From the NCBI GenBank assembly GCA_036555725.1, contig DATBKU010000018.1:1-64000 (forward strand): a stretch of 64,000 bases of DNA. Reading direction: 5' to 3'. Source of the DNA: CALAED01 sp036555725 (GTDB lineage Bacteria > Actinomycetota > Actinomycetes > Streptosporangiales > Streptosporangiaceae). Positions 17,062 through 26,106 of this stretch are shown piece after piece. Numbering within the stretch: position 1 is the stretch's first letter; each line of letters starts with the position of its first letter. The position numbers and the translations under genes are program-made. The notes beneath the pieces were generated by a model. That model saw only the letters and a list, made by a program, of their open reading frames with translations. It made no database searches and had not been told where the DNA came from.

Positions 17062-17319
17062 TTAATGGCGGATGTCCCGATGCGGGGAAGAATGTCGTCT
17101 TTCAGTCGCGGCGGTGCCGACCCCATATATTGGCTTGGGATGGCCGTTGGGCGCCACCACGGACGGCGGCGTGCCCGCGGACTCGATGAGGCGGGTCAGC
17201 CCCCCTTCGCCGAGGAAGACGCCACGGCAATCGGTACACTGCTCGAGCACGACGCCGTCGCGCTGGAAACTCACCATTCCGGCGTCACACTTGGGGCAGT
17301 GCAGGATCGCATCCGCCAT
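17062..17319 (-). CDS. TFIIB-type zinc ribbon protein
   Basis: 85 residues. Two cysteine pairs define the ribbon: LHCPKCDAGM at residue 8 and LEQCTDCRGVFL at residue 28, matching the zf-TFIIB family (C-x2-C, about 17 residues, C-x2-C-x-G). The C-terminal half is low complexity. Small proteins of this kind are common in actinobacteria and their role is unknown. It stands alone between the coiled-coil gene and the THUMP-like gene, all on the minus strand. Confidence 0.85.
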   Translation of the reverse strand: MADAILHCPKCDAGMVSFQRDGVVLEQCTDCRGVFLGEGGLTRLIESAGTPPSVVAPNGHPKPIYGVGTAATERRHSSPHRDIRH

Positions 17320-17448
17320 CGTCCATCCCCCTGGACACGCTCTCCCCCGGCAAGCTTAGTAAGGGTAATGCCGAATAAGGCGCAGGATTTGCGTGATGCC
17401 GGCCGGCTGCGCGCCGCGACTTGATAGTCGTTTTGGCCGGCCGACCGA

Positions 17449-18684
17449 TTATTGGGCATTAATCTGTTTTGGGTACCGCACCGGCGCGCAGAGCAGCGCG
17501 ACGGGCGCCGCACCGATACGGGTCAGCACGACCGTCGCGTGTTCCGGCCCCTGCGGACGCAGTTCATGCCGGAGCCGCTCGATGTCGACGGCCGATCCGC
17601 GTTTCTTGATCGTGAGGATGCCCGCGCGTCGATCCCGCAGCGCGCGCCGCAGCCGCTTCACCGAGAACGGCAGGACGTCGTGGATCTCGTACGCCGTCGC
17701 GAACGGCGTCGCCCGGAGCGTATCGGAGGTGATGTACGCGATGCGGGGGTCGACAAGGCAGCCGTCGACGTCCGCGGCGACCTCGGCGACCAGATGGGCC
17801 CTGATCACCGCGCCGTCCGGCTCGTACAGGTAGCGCCGCCACGGCCCCACCGGCGGGTGGCCCAGGCCCGGCACCGGGACGAGCGTGGCCGGCGACCCAT
17901 CGACCACCGCCCCATCGGCCGGGAGGATCGGGGGGAGGATGGTCGCGCGGCGGCCGGTGTCCCCGGCCAGCGCGCCGAGCCAGATGGCCGCCTCCTTGAC
18001 CTCGCCGCCGGTGGAGATCCACTCCACCTCCGCGTCCGCGGGCACGGCGTCGTACGGGATGCCCGGGGCGACCTTCAGGCAGGCGCCCGGGGCCCGGGAC
18101 GCCAGGGCGAGCAGCCTATCCAGCGGCGGCTGGTACTCCTTCGGGTCGAACACGCGGCCCCGTGCCGTCCGCCGGCCCGGGTCGGCGAACACCGCCGTGT
18201 AGCCGTCCGGGTTCGCCCGCTCGGCCGCGCCCTCCCGTACGACCGCGATATCGGCGAGGCCGAGCGCATCGATGTTGGCGCGGGCCACGGCCACGGTCAG
18301 CGGGTCGCTGTCGACGCCCACCGACGCACGTCCCGCGCGGGCCCGCGCGATCAGGTCCCCGCCGATCCCGCAGCACAGCTCCAGCACGGGCCCCGTACGA
18401 AAGCGGCGGGCGCGGTGGGCGGCGACGTTCGGACGCGTGGCCTGCTGGAGGCCGTCCGGGGTGAAGTACATCCGCGCGGCGTCGGGGCCGAACTTGGCGG
18501 CGGCCTTGGCGCGTAGCCTGGCCTGGGTGAGCGCCGCGGCGACCAGGTCGGCCGGGTGGTGTCTGCGCAGCCGTTCCGCGGTGGCCAGCAGTCCGGACTC
18601 GCTCAGGTCGGCGCTGCCGGCCTCGGCCAGCAGGGCCTGACCGGCGGGCGTCAGGAGGGCGCGGAACCCGGCGGTACCGTCCAC
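17449..18684 (-). CDS. Class I SAM-dependent methyltransferase with THUMP-like domain
   Basis: 411 residues from GTG 18684. The SAM-binding motif VLELCCGIGGDLIARA (about residue 98) is followed by VGVDSDPLTVAVARANIDAL and VFADPGRRTARGR, in the order of a Rossmann methyltransferase. The C-terminal third, with YEIHDVLPFSVKRLRRAL and GILTIKKRGSAVD, is the THUMP-like domain of this actinobacterial family. The THUMP link suggests an RNA substrate; this is inference. It is divergent from the groES promoter. Confidence 0.85.
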   Translation of the reverse strand: MDGTAGFRALLTPAGQALLAEAGSADLSESGLLATAERLRRHHPADLVAAALTQARLRAKAAAKFGPDAARMYFTPDGLQQATRPNVAAHRARRFRTGPVLELCCGIGGDLIARARAGRASVGVDSDPLTVAVARANIDALGLADIAVVREGAAERANPDGYTAVFADPGRRTARGRVFDPKEYQPPLDRLLALASRAPGACLKVAPGIPYDAVPADAEVEWISTGGEVKEAAIWLGALAGDTGRRATILPPILPADGAVVDGSPATLVPVPGLGHPPVGPWRRYLYEPDGAVIRAHLVAEVAADVDGCLVDPRIAYITSDTLRATPFATAYEIHDVLPFSVKRLRRALRDRRAGILTIKKRGSAVDIERLRHELRPQGPEHATVVLTRIGAAPVALLCAPVRYPKQINAQ

Positions 18685-18733
18685 ATTCCGGCACGTTACC
18701 GGTGCTCGTGTAACCGGTCGGCACGTGTTCGTG

Positions 18734-18760
18734 TTGACGCGTCGCTGAGCACGGCATAAT
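18734..18760 (+). promoter_or_regulatory. Probable groES-groEL promoter
   Basis: TTGACG at 18734-18739 and CATAAT at 18755-18760 resemble -35 and -10 boxes; the 15-nt gap is short. The CIRCE element starts 8 nt after the -10 box, where the transcription start is expected. Confidence 0.6.
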
Positions 18761-18768
18761 CTCCATGA

Positions 18769-18795
18769 CTGGCACTCTCAGCGTGAGAGTGCCAG
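18769..18795. promoter_or_regulatory. CIRCE operator (HrcA binding site)
   Basis: CTGGCACTC (18769-18777), 9-nt spacer, GAGTGCCAG (18787-18795) is a perfect inverted repeat with the CIRCE core GCACTC-N9-GAGTGC. The HrcA repressor binds such sites to control chaperonin genes in heat shock. Confidence 0.96.
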
Positions 18796-18916
18796 CCCAG
18801 CGACGAGGTGAAGGTCTGGCACCCGCGACGACAGGCCGATCCAGGTCGCCTCTCTATGTGAGTACGGCTGGCCGTCTGACCAGCCGAGGATCGCAATCGT
18901 AAGGGGAGGTCAGATC

Positions 18917-19228
18917 GTGACGACCGCCACCAAGGTTGTTCTTAAGCCGCTCGAGGACCGGATCGTGGTCCAGCCTTTGGAGGCCGAGCAGACCACCGCA
19001 TCGGGCCTGGTGATTCCCGACACGGCCAAGGAGAAGCCCCAGGAGGGCACCGTATTGGCTGTGGGCCCGGGGCGTTTCGACGACAAGGGCGAAAAGCGCG
19101 TGCCGCTCGACGTCAAGGTCGGCGACATCGTGCTGTACAGCAAGTACGGCGGCACCGAGGTGAAGTACAACAACGAGGAGTACCTCGTTCTCTCGGCGCG
19201 CGACGTGCTTGCCGTGGTGGAGAAGTAA
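18917..19228 (+). CDS. groES: Co-chaperonin GroES
   Basis: 103 residues. Forms the heptameric lid of the GroEL chamber. LKPLEDRIVVQPLEAEQTT at the N-terminus, the mobile loop with TASGLVIPDTAKEKPQ, and the C-terminal NNEEYLVLSARDVLAVVEK are all typical. GTG 18917 follows GGGGAGGT. The CIRCE operator is about 120 bp upstream, giving a long 5' leader. groEL follows after 81 bp. Confidence 0.98.
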   Translation: MTTATKVVLKPLEDRIVVQPLEAEQTTASGLVIPDTAKEKPQEGTVLAVGPGRFDDKGEKRVPLDVKVGDIVLYSKYGGTEVKYNNEEYLVLSARDVLAVVEK

Positions 19229-19250
19229 GAGAGCAGTCACCCGTAATGCA

Positions 19251-19291
19251 CCGCCCCGGCTGTCCCACGTGAGTGGTGGTGGCCGGGGCGG
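19251..19291 (+). other. Hairpin between groES and groEL
   Basis: CCGCCCCGGC (19251-19260) pairs perfectly with GCCGGGGCGG (19282-19291), and a smaller CCAC/GTGG stem can form inside the loop. It could be a partial terminator or an RNA processing or stability element in the bicistronic transcript. Confidence 0.6.
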
Positions 19292-19309
19292 CTGCGATTG
19301 GAGTTTTGT

Positions 19310-20929
<1,620 letters not shown>

Positions 20930-20943
20930 GTCTCCGGCACCCT

Positions 20944-20997
20944 GATCGGGCGAGACGCTCCGCCTGGAAAGATCGGGCGAGCGGCTCCGCCTGGAAA
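20944..20997 (+). repeat. 27-bp tandem duplication after groEL
   Basis: Units 20944-20970 and 20971-20997 both begin GATCGGGCGAG and end GCTCCGCCTGGAAA, differing at only two positions. It lies between the groEL stop and its terminator, within the 3' untranslated part. Confidence 0.85.
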
Positions 20998-21003
20998 CGC
21001 CCC

Positions 21004-21045
21004 GCAGAGGCCCCTGTCGTGTGCGATGGGGGCCTCTGCCGTTTT
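21004..21045 (+). terminator. groESL terminator
   Basis: GCAGAGGCCCC (21004-21014) pairs with GGGGCCTCTGC (21029-21039), an 11-bp stem, followed by CGTTTT. This is a typical intrinsic terminator for the groES-groEL operon. From here to 21225 nothing else was recognised. Confidence 0.88.
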
Positions 21046-21225
21046 CGGACGGTCCTTACCCGCGGTGATATTCGAATTCATGGCGCCACCGAGCGGAGTC
21101 CGCCCGGAGCCGGACGATCTTTAATCGCATACAGAGCGGAGTTGAACGACTGCTATGAGTGATATCGGCGGCCTTGTTCCCGCACTGTGACCATTCCGTT
21201 GCCGTAGACGGTGGAGACACGCCCG

Positions 21226-21888
21226 ATGTGCCTGGGCATCATGCTCTACGTGACCGAGGGATGCGTCGCCGGGGCCACAACCACTCGCGCCATCGATGAG
21301 CCGCGGGCGGTTCGTACGGCGAGAGCAAACGAAAGCGACCTCCGGGAATTGACGAGCCTTGCCGTACAGGGCGACCAAGGGGCAATAGAGGTACTCATCG
21401 GGCAGGTGCGCCCCATGGTGGTCCGTTACTGCCGGGCGCGGCTCGGACGGGTTTCCGGTCAGTACCATGCCGCCGACGACGTGGCCCAGGAAGTTTGCAT
21501 CGCGGTGCTGTCGGCGCTGCCCCGGTACCGGGATATGGGCCGTCCGTTCGCGTCCTTCGTCTTCGGCATCGCCTCGCACAAGATCGCTGACGCGTTGCGC
21601 AGCGCCATCCGTACGGCAGTGCCGACTGAGGATCTGCCGGACGGGCCCGACGACCGGCCGGGCCCCGAGGAGACCGTGGTCCGGTACATCGAGGCGCAGC
21701 GAGCCCGGGACCTGTTGGGCCGGCTGCCCGCCCACCAGCGCGAACTCGTGCTGCTGCGGGTGGTGGCCGGGCTTTCCGCCGAGGAGACGGGCAACGTCCT
21801 CGGCATGTCGGCGGGGGCCGTGCGCGTCGCGCAGCACCGGGCGCTGGCCCGGCTGCGCGCGATGGCGGTCGAGGAGTCGATCGCTTGA
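21226..21888 (+). CDS. ECF-type RNA polymerase sigma factor, ShbA/SigD-like
   Basis: 220 residues from ATG 21226, which follows GGTGGAG by 10 nt; GTG 21211 is an alternative. Region 2 contains DDVAQEVCIAVLSALPRYRD; region 4 contains LPAHQRELVLLRVVAGLS and then MSAGAVRVAQHRALARLR. Position between groEL and guaB with an anti-sigma gene directly downstream matches M. tuberculosis sigD and Streptomyces shbA. ShbA drives transcription of the principal sigma gene in Streptomyces, and SigD works late in growth in mycobacteria; which role applies here is unknown. The stop overlaps the next start. Confidence 0.88.
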   Translation: MCLGIMLYVTEGCVAGATTTRAIDEPRAVRTARANESDLRELTSLAVQGDQGAIEVLIGQVRPMVVRYCRARLGRVSGQYHAADDVAQEVCIAVLSALPRYRDMGRPFASFVFGIASHKIADALRSAIRTAVPTEDLPDGPDDRPGPEETVVRYIEAQRARDLLGRLPAHQRELVLLRVVAGLSAEETGNVLGMSAGAVRVAQHRALARLRAMAVEESIA

Positions 21889-22742
21889 GCCGCGGACATC
21901 GTGCGGCCGACGATCCGAACGCGGTTTCATCCCGGGCGGGCGGTGGCCGCACTCAGCCGTCACGTCGTGAAACTTCCACACCCAGCGGGGAAACTCGCTC
22001 ATCGAGCGCGGAAACCCGCGCACCGCGCGGGGAGCCCCGCCCCTCAGACGACGTGAGAGACGACCGGGCCGTGCCGGACATCGGTGCGGTGCGGCGTGAC
22101 GAAGACGTCGTGGCCGCGCTCGCCGCCCGCCGCGTCATCGACACCGTGGCCGCCTCGGACGTCTCCGCGGCGGCCGCCGACGACGCGATCAAGTTGCTGC
22201 GAGCGCTCATCGCCGACGTCGACGCCGGCGCGCCGCCGCTACCGGTGGCGGCAGGTGCCGACCGGTCCGGCCGCCAGGCCGAGCCACGGCGCCGCAGGGC
22301 GCGCATCATCGTCACGCTCAGCGTGACGGCGATGGTCCTGACGACGACGGGGGTGGCGGCCGCGGGCGGCGGACTCGGCGGCGTCGTGTCCCGTTGGCCG
22401 GCGCCCGCCCACGACAAGGCGTACGGCGAGTCACGCGCGGAGCCGCGGCACGCCGAGGAGGCCGTGCAGCGCAGGCAGTTCGACGCGGCGGGCGGTTCGC
22501 CGGAGTCCGCACGGCACGGGCGGCGCGGGTCGCATGATCCGCGGGCCGAGACCGCCCGCAGCGAGAACGGGCGCCAAGGGTCGCGGCCGCCGCACCCGCC
22601 GTCGGCAGGGTTGCCGTACCCATGGCCGATGTCGACGCCGTCCCACCTGGCCGACCCTGGTGACCTTCAGCGAGAGGCCGGGTCCGCGGCCCAGCAGCGG
22701 CTGGACGACATCGGGAGGCAGTGGCCCGCCCAGGGCCGCTAG
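21885..22742 (+). CDS. Probable membrane anti-sigma factor, RsdA-like
   Basis: 285 residues from TTG 21885, which overlaps the sigma stop (TTGA), so the two are coupled. After a disordered Ser/Arg-rich N-terminus, DIGAVRRDEDVVAALAARR and AADDAIKLLRALIADVD resemble the short sigma-D-binding helices of RsdA. One membrane segment lies at about residues 140-165 (IIVTLSVTAMVLTTTGVAA). The outer part is Arg/Pro-rich and low complexity. Sequence likeness to RsdA is weak; the assignment rests on position, coupling and topology. The exact start within the disordered segment is uncertain. Confidence 0.65.
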   Translation: MSRGHRAADDPNAVSSRAGGGRTQPSRRETSTPSGETRSSSAETRAPRGEPRPSDDVRDDRAVPDIGAVRRDEDVVAALAARRVIDTVAASDVSAAAADDAIKLLRALIADVDAGAPPLPVAAGADRSGRQAEPRRRRARIIVTLSVTAMVLTTTGVAAAGGGLGGVVSRWPAPAHDKAYGESRAEPRHAEEAVQRRQFDAAGGSPESARHGRRGSHDPRAETARSENGRQGSRPPHPPSAGLPYPWPMSTPSHLADPGDLQREAGSAAQQRLDDIGRQWPAQGR

Positions 22743-22770
22743 CGCCCGGGACGAGACCCGCGGACACGCG

Positions 22771-23157
22771 TCAGTTGCCCTTGCCCTCTTCGCTGTCGAT
22801 CACGCCGTCGACGTAGCCTCGGGCGTACTCCCAGCTCACATAGTCGATGGGATCGGGCGACAGCGCCGGCTCGTGCACGCGCGGCAGGCCCTCGTCGAGC
22901 AGGTTGCGCAGGTTGCCGTGCAGCAGCTCCCAGTCGATGTAGTGCGTCTTGCCGCAGTCGCCGCAGTCGACGGTCAGCCCGCGTACACCGAGCGGCTCCA
23001 GCAGCGCCCGGAACACCTCGAGGTCGGCCAGGTCGGCGAGCACGTCGTCGCGCTCCGCTGGGTTGAGCGGAGTGATCTCGTCGGCCGGGTCACCGAGCGC
23101 GGCGGCCGGATCGTTGGGGTCGCCCGCGAACGGATCAGGCGGAGCGTCATCGTGCAC
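22771..23157 (-). CDS. DUF5319 family protein
   Basis: 128 residues. An acidic N-terminus with PPDPFAGDPNDPAAAL is followed by a compact domain with VDCGDCGKTHYIDWELLHGN (C-x2-C pair that could bind metal) and YVSWEYARGYVDGVIDSEE near the end. The homologous gene (Rv3412 in M. tuberculosis) lies at the same place, between the sigD anti-sigma gene and guaB2. Function is unknown. It is convergent with the anti-sigma gene and divergent from guaB. Confidence 0.88.
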   Translation of the reverse strand: MHDDAPPDPFAGDPNDPAAALGDPADEITPLNPAERDDVLADLADLEVFRALLEPLGVRGLTVDCGDCGKTHYIDWELLHGNLRNLLDEGLPRVHEPALSPDPIDYVSWEYARGYVDGVIDSEEGKGN

Positions 23158-23361
23158 ACACCCACGCTAACGCGCACGCCCGGTCGGCGGGCAACCGCGC
23201 GCTCCGAACCACATCCGTCAGATATCCGCGCGGGCCGGAGCACCTGCGCCCGCACCCTCGGGAGGACGGACTACCCTGGAAAGGGACGCCGTGACCTGCT
23301 CGTAGCTGGGCGTACGCGCTCGGCGGGGCGGCAGGTTTTCAAACTCCGACGGAAGGTACCG

Positions 23362-24876
23362 ATGAGCTCCGCCGCCGAGTCCGCCCGGTCCGCCGAGTCA
23401 CCGAAGTTCGCCCCCCAGGGCCTGACCTTTGACGATGTGCTGCTGCTGCCGGCGTATTCCGATCTGCAGCCGGGCGAGGCCGATACCGCGACCCGGCTGT
23501 CCCGGGGGATCGGGCTGCGGATTCCGCTCCTGTCGTCGGCCATGGACACCGTGACCGAGGCGCGGATGGCGATCGCCATGGCCCGCCAGGGCGGCCTGGG
23601 TGTGCTGCACCGCAACATGTCCATCGAGGAGCAGGCGCAGCAGGTCGACCGGGTCAAGCGCTCCGAGGCCGGCATGATCACCAACCCGGTGACCTGCTCG
23701 CCCGACGCGACCATCGCCGACGTCGAGGAGCTGTGCGCGCGCTATCGGATCTCCGGCGTGCCGGTGACCGACGACGCCGGAGTGCTCGTCGGCATCGTCA
23801 GCAACCGCGACACCCGTTTCGAGAGCGACCATGGGCGTCCGGTACGCGAGGTCATGACGTCAATGCCGCTGATCACCGCGCCGGTCGACGTGACCCGCGA
23901 GGAGGCGTTCCGGCTGCTGGCCGAGAACAAGGTCGAGAAGCTGCCGCTGATCGACAACCGGGGCCGGCTGCGCGGGCTGATCACCGTCAAGGACTTCATC
24001 AAGAGCGAGCAGTACCCCGACTCCACCAAAGACGCCGACGGCCGGCTCGTCGTCGGCGCCGCCCTTGGGGTGGGCGAGGACGCCGTCCGGCGGGCCCAGG
24101 CGCTGATCGAGGCGAGCGTCGACGTCATCGTGGTCGACACCGCGCACGGTCACTCCAAGGGCGTGGCCGACACCATCGGCAAGATCAAGGCCAACGCGCG
24201 GGTCGACGTGATCGGCGGCAACGTGGCGACGTACGACGGGGCGAAGGCGCTGGTCGACGCGGGGGCCGACGCCATCAAGGTAGGCGTCGGGCCGGGCTCG
24301 ATCTGTACGACCCGGGTCGTCGCCGGCGTCGGCGTGCCGCAGGTCACCGCGATCTACGAGGCCGCCAGGGCGGCCCGGCCGGCCGGCGTGCCCGTCATCG
24401 GCGATGGCGGTCTGCAGTACTCCGGCGACATCGCCAAGGCCATCGCGGCGGGCGCCGACTCCGTCATGCTGGGCAGCCTGCTGGCCGGCTGCGAGGAGAG
24501 TCCCGGCGAGCTGATCTTCGTACACGGCAAGCAGTTCAAGTCGTACCGCGGCATGGGCTCGCTCGGCGCCATGAAGAATCGCGAGCGCGGCGGGTCGTTC
24601 TCCAAGGACCGCTACTCGCAGGCCGACGTGGCGAGCGAAGAGAAGCTGGTCCCCGAGGGCGTGGAGGGGCAGGTTCCCTACCGCGGGCCGCTGGCCAACG
24701 TCGCCCACCAGCTCGTCGGCGGCCTCCGGCAGGCGATGTGGTACGCAGGGGCCCGCACGATCGCGGAGTTGCGTGACAAGGGCACCCTGATGCAGATCAC
24801 CGCGGCCGGGCTGGTGGAGAGCCACCCGCACGACATCCAGATGACCGTCGAGGCACCGAACTACCAAGGACGCTAG
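23362..24876 (+). CDS. guaB: Inosine-5'-monophosphate dehydrogenase
   Basis: 504 residues. Oxidises IMP to XMP with NAD, the committed step to GMP. LTFDDVLLLPAYSDLQPGE at the N-terminus, two CBS domains around residues 110-230 (MITNPVTCSPDATIADVEEL, then VMTSMPLITAP), the catalytic cysteine loop GVGPGSICTTRVV near residue 315, and SYRGMGSLGAM are all present. ATG 23362 follows GGAAGG. guaB3 begins 7 nt after the stop, so they form an operon. guaA, the next enzyme, is 5.6 kb downstream. Confidence 0.97.
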   Translation: MSSAAESARSAESPKFAPQGLTFDDVLLLPAYSDLQPGEADTATRLSRGIGLRIPLLSSAMDTVTEARMAIAMARQGGLGVLHRNMSIEEQAQQVDRVKRSEAGMITNPVTCSPDATIADVEELCARYRISGVPVTDDAGVLVGIVSNRDTRFESDHGRPVREVMTSMPLITAPVDVTREEAFRLLAENKVEKLPLIDNRGRLRGLITVKDFIKSEQYPDSTKDADGRLVVGAALGVGEDAVRRAQALIEASVDVIVVDTAHGHSKGVADTIGKIKANARVDVIGGNVATYDGAKALVDAGADAIKVGVGPGSICTTRVVAGVGVPQVTAIYEAARAARPAGVPVIGDGGLQYSGDIAKAIAAGADSVMLGSLLAGCEESPGELIFVHGKQFKSYRGMGSLGAMKNRERGGSFSKDRYSQADVASEEKLVPEGVEGQVPYRGPLANVAHQLVGGLRQAMWYAGARTIAELRDKGTLMQITAAGLVESHPHDIQMTVEAPNYQGR

Positions 24877-24883
24877 GACGCCA

Positions 24884-25996
24884 ATGGCAGAGGTTGAGAT
24901 AGGCCGGGGCAAGAGCGGCCGGCGGGCGTACGCCCTCGACGAGATCGGCATCGTGCCGTCCCGTCGTACCCGTGACCCGGAAGAGGTCAGCGTGGCGTGG
25001 CAGATCGACGCCTACCGGTTCGAGATGCCGCTGGTCGTCGCGCCGATGGACAGTGTGGTCAGCCCGGCGACGGCGATCGCCATCGGGCGCCTGGGCGGGC
25101 TGGCCGTGCTCGACCTCGAGGGCCTGTGGACCCGGTACGAGGACCCAGAGCCGCTGCTGGCCGACCTCGCCACGCTCGACGACGTACGGGCCACGCGGCG
25201 GCTGCAGGAGGTCTACGCCGAGCCGATCAAGGAGGAGCTGATCGGCCGCCGCATCCAGGAGATCCGGGCCGCCGGGGTCACCGTCGCGGCGCGGCTGTCC
25301 CCGCAGCGTACGGTCCAGTACCACAAGGCGGTCATCGACGCCGGCGTCGACCTGTTCGTCATCCGCGGCACGACGGTGTCCGCCGAGCACGTGTCCGGAC
25401 GGGCCGAACCGTTGAACCTGAAGCAGTTCATCTACGAGCTCGACGTCCCGGTCATCGTCGGCGGGTGCGCGACGTACACCGCCGCGCTGCACCTGATGCG
25501 GACCGGCGCGGCCGGGGTGCTGGTCGGGTTCGGCGGCGGGTCCGGGCATACCACCCGTACGGTCCTCGGTGTCGCGGTGCCGATGGCGACCGCGATCGCC
25601 GACGTGGCCGCCGCCCGCCGCGACTATCTCGACGAGTCCGGGGGCCGGTACGTCCACGTGATCGCCGACGGCGGCATGACCAACAGCGGCGACATCGCCC
25701 GTGCGGTGGCCTGTGGCGCCGACGCCGTCCTCGTCGGGTCGCCGTTCGCCCGCGCCACCGAGGCGCCGGGCCGCGGCTACCACTGGGGCAGCGAGGCGCA
25801 CCACGGCGAGCTGCCGCGCGGCACCCGGCTCGAGGTCGGCGCGATCGGCACGACGGAACAGATCCTGTACGGCCCATCGTCGGTCGCCGACGGATCGATG
25901 AACCTCATCGGCGCGCTGCGGCGGGCCATGGCCACGTCCGGCTACTCCGATCCAAAGGAGTTTCAGCGGGTCGACGTGGTCGTCGCGCCGCACTGA
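24884..25996 (+). CDS. guaB3: GuaB3 family IMP-dehydrogenase-related protein
   Basis: 370 residues. The TIM-barrel IMPDH/GMPR fold is clear (LVVAPMDSVVSPATAIAIG, VIADGGMTNSGDIARAVACG). CBS domains are absent. Where IMPDH has the catalytic GSICTT loop, this protein has GFGGGSGHTTRTV without cysteine, so it is unlikely to be a normal IMPDH. Actinobacteria generally carry this paralogue directly after guaB. A role in purine metabolism is probable. Seven nt separate it from guaB. Confidence 0.93.
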   Translation: MAEVEIGRGKSGRRAYALDEIGIVPSRRTRDPEEVSVAWQIDAYRFEMPLVVAPMDSVVSPATAIAIGRLGGLAVLDLEGLWTRYEDPEPLLADLATLDDVRATRRLQEVYAEPIKEELIGRRIQEIRAAGVTVAARLSPQRTVQYHKAVIDAGVDLFVIRGTTVSAEHVSGRAEPLNLKQFIYELDVPVIVGGCATYTAALHLMRTGAAGVLVGFGGGSGHTTRTVLGVAVPMATAIADVAAARRDYLDESGGRYVHVIADGGMTNSGDIARAVACGADAVLVGSPFARATEAPGRGYHWGSEAHHGELPRGTRLEVGAIGTTEQILYGPSSVADGSMNLIGALRRAMATSGYSDPKEFQRVDVVVAPH

Positions 25997-26106
25997 CGTC
26001 CGGCCTGACGCGTCGTCCTAACTAGTTGTGTGGTAAAGCTCTCGGTGAATGCGTCGTACCGTGGGGGAACCACGGAGATAGGGACCGTTCATCCAGGGGA
26101 AGTGCG

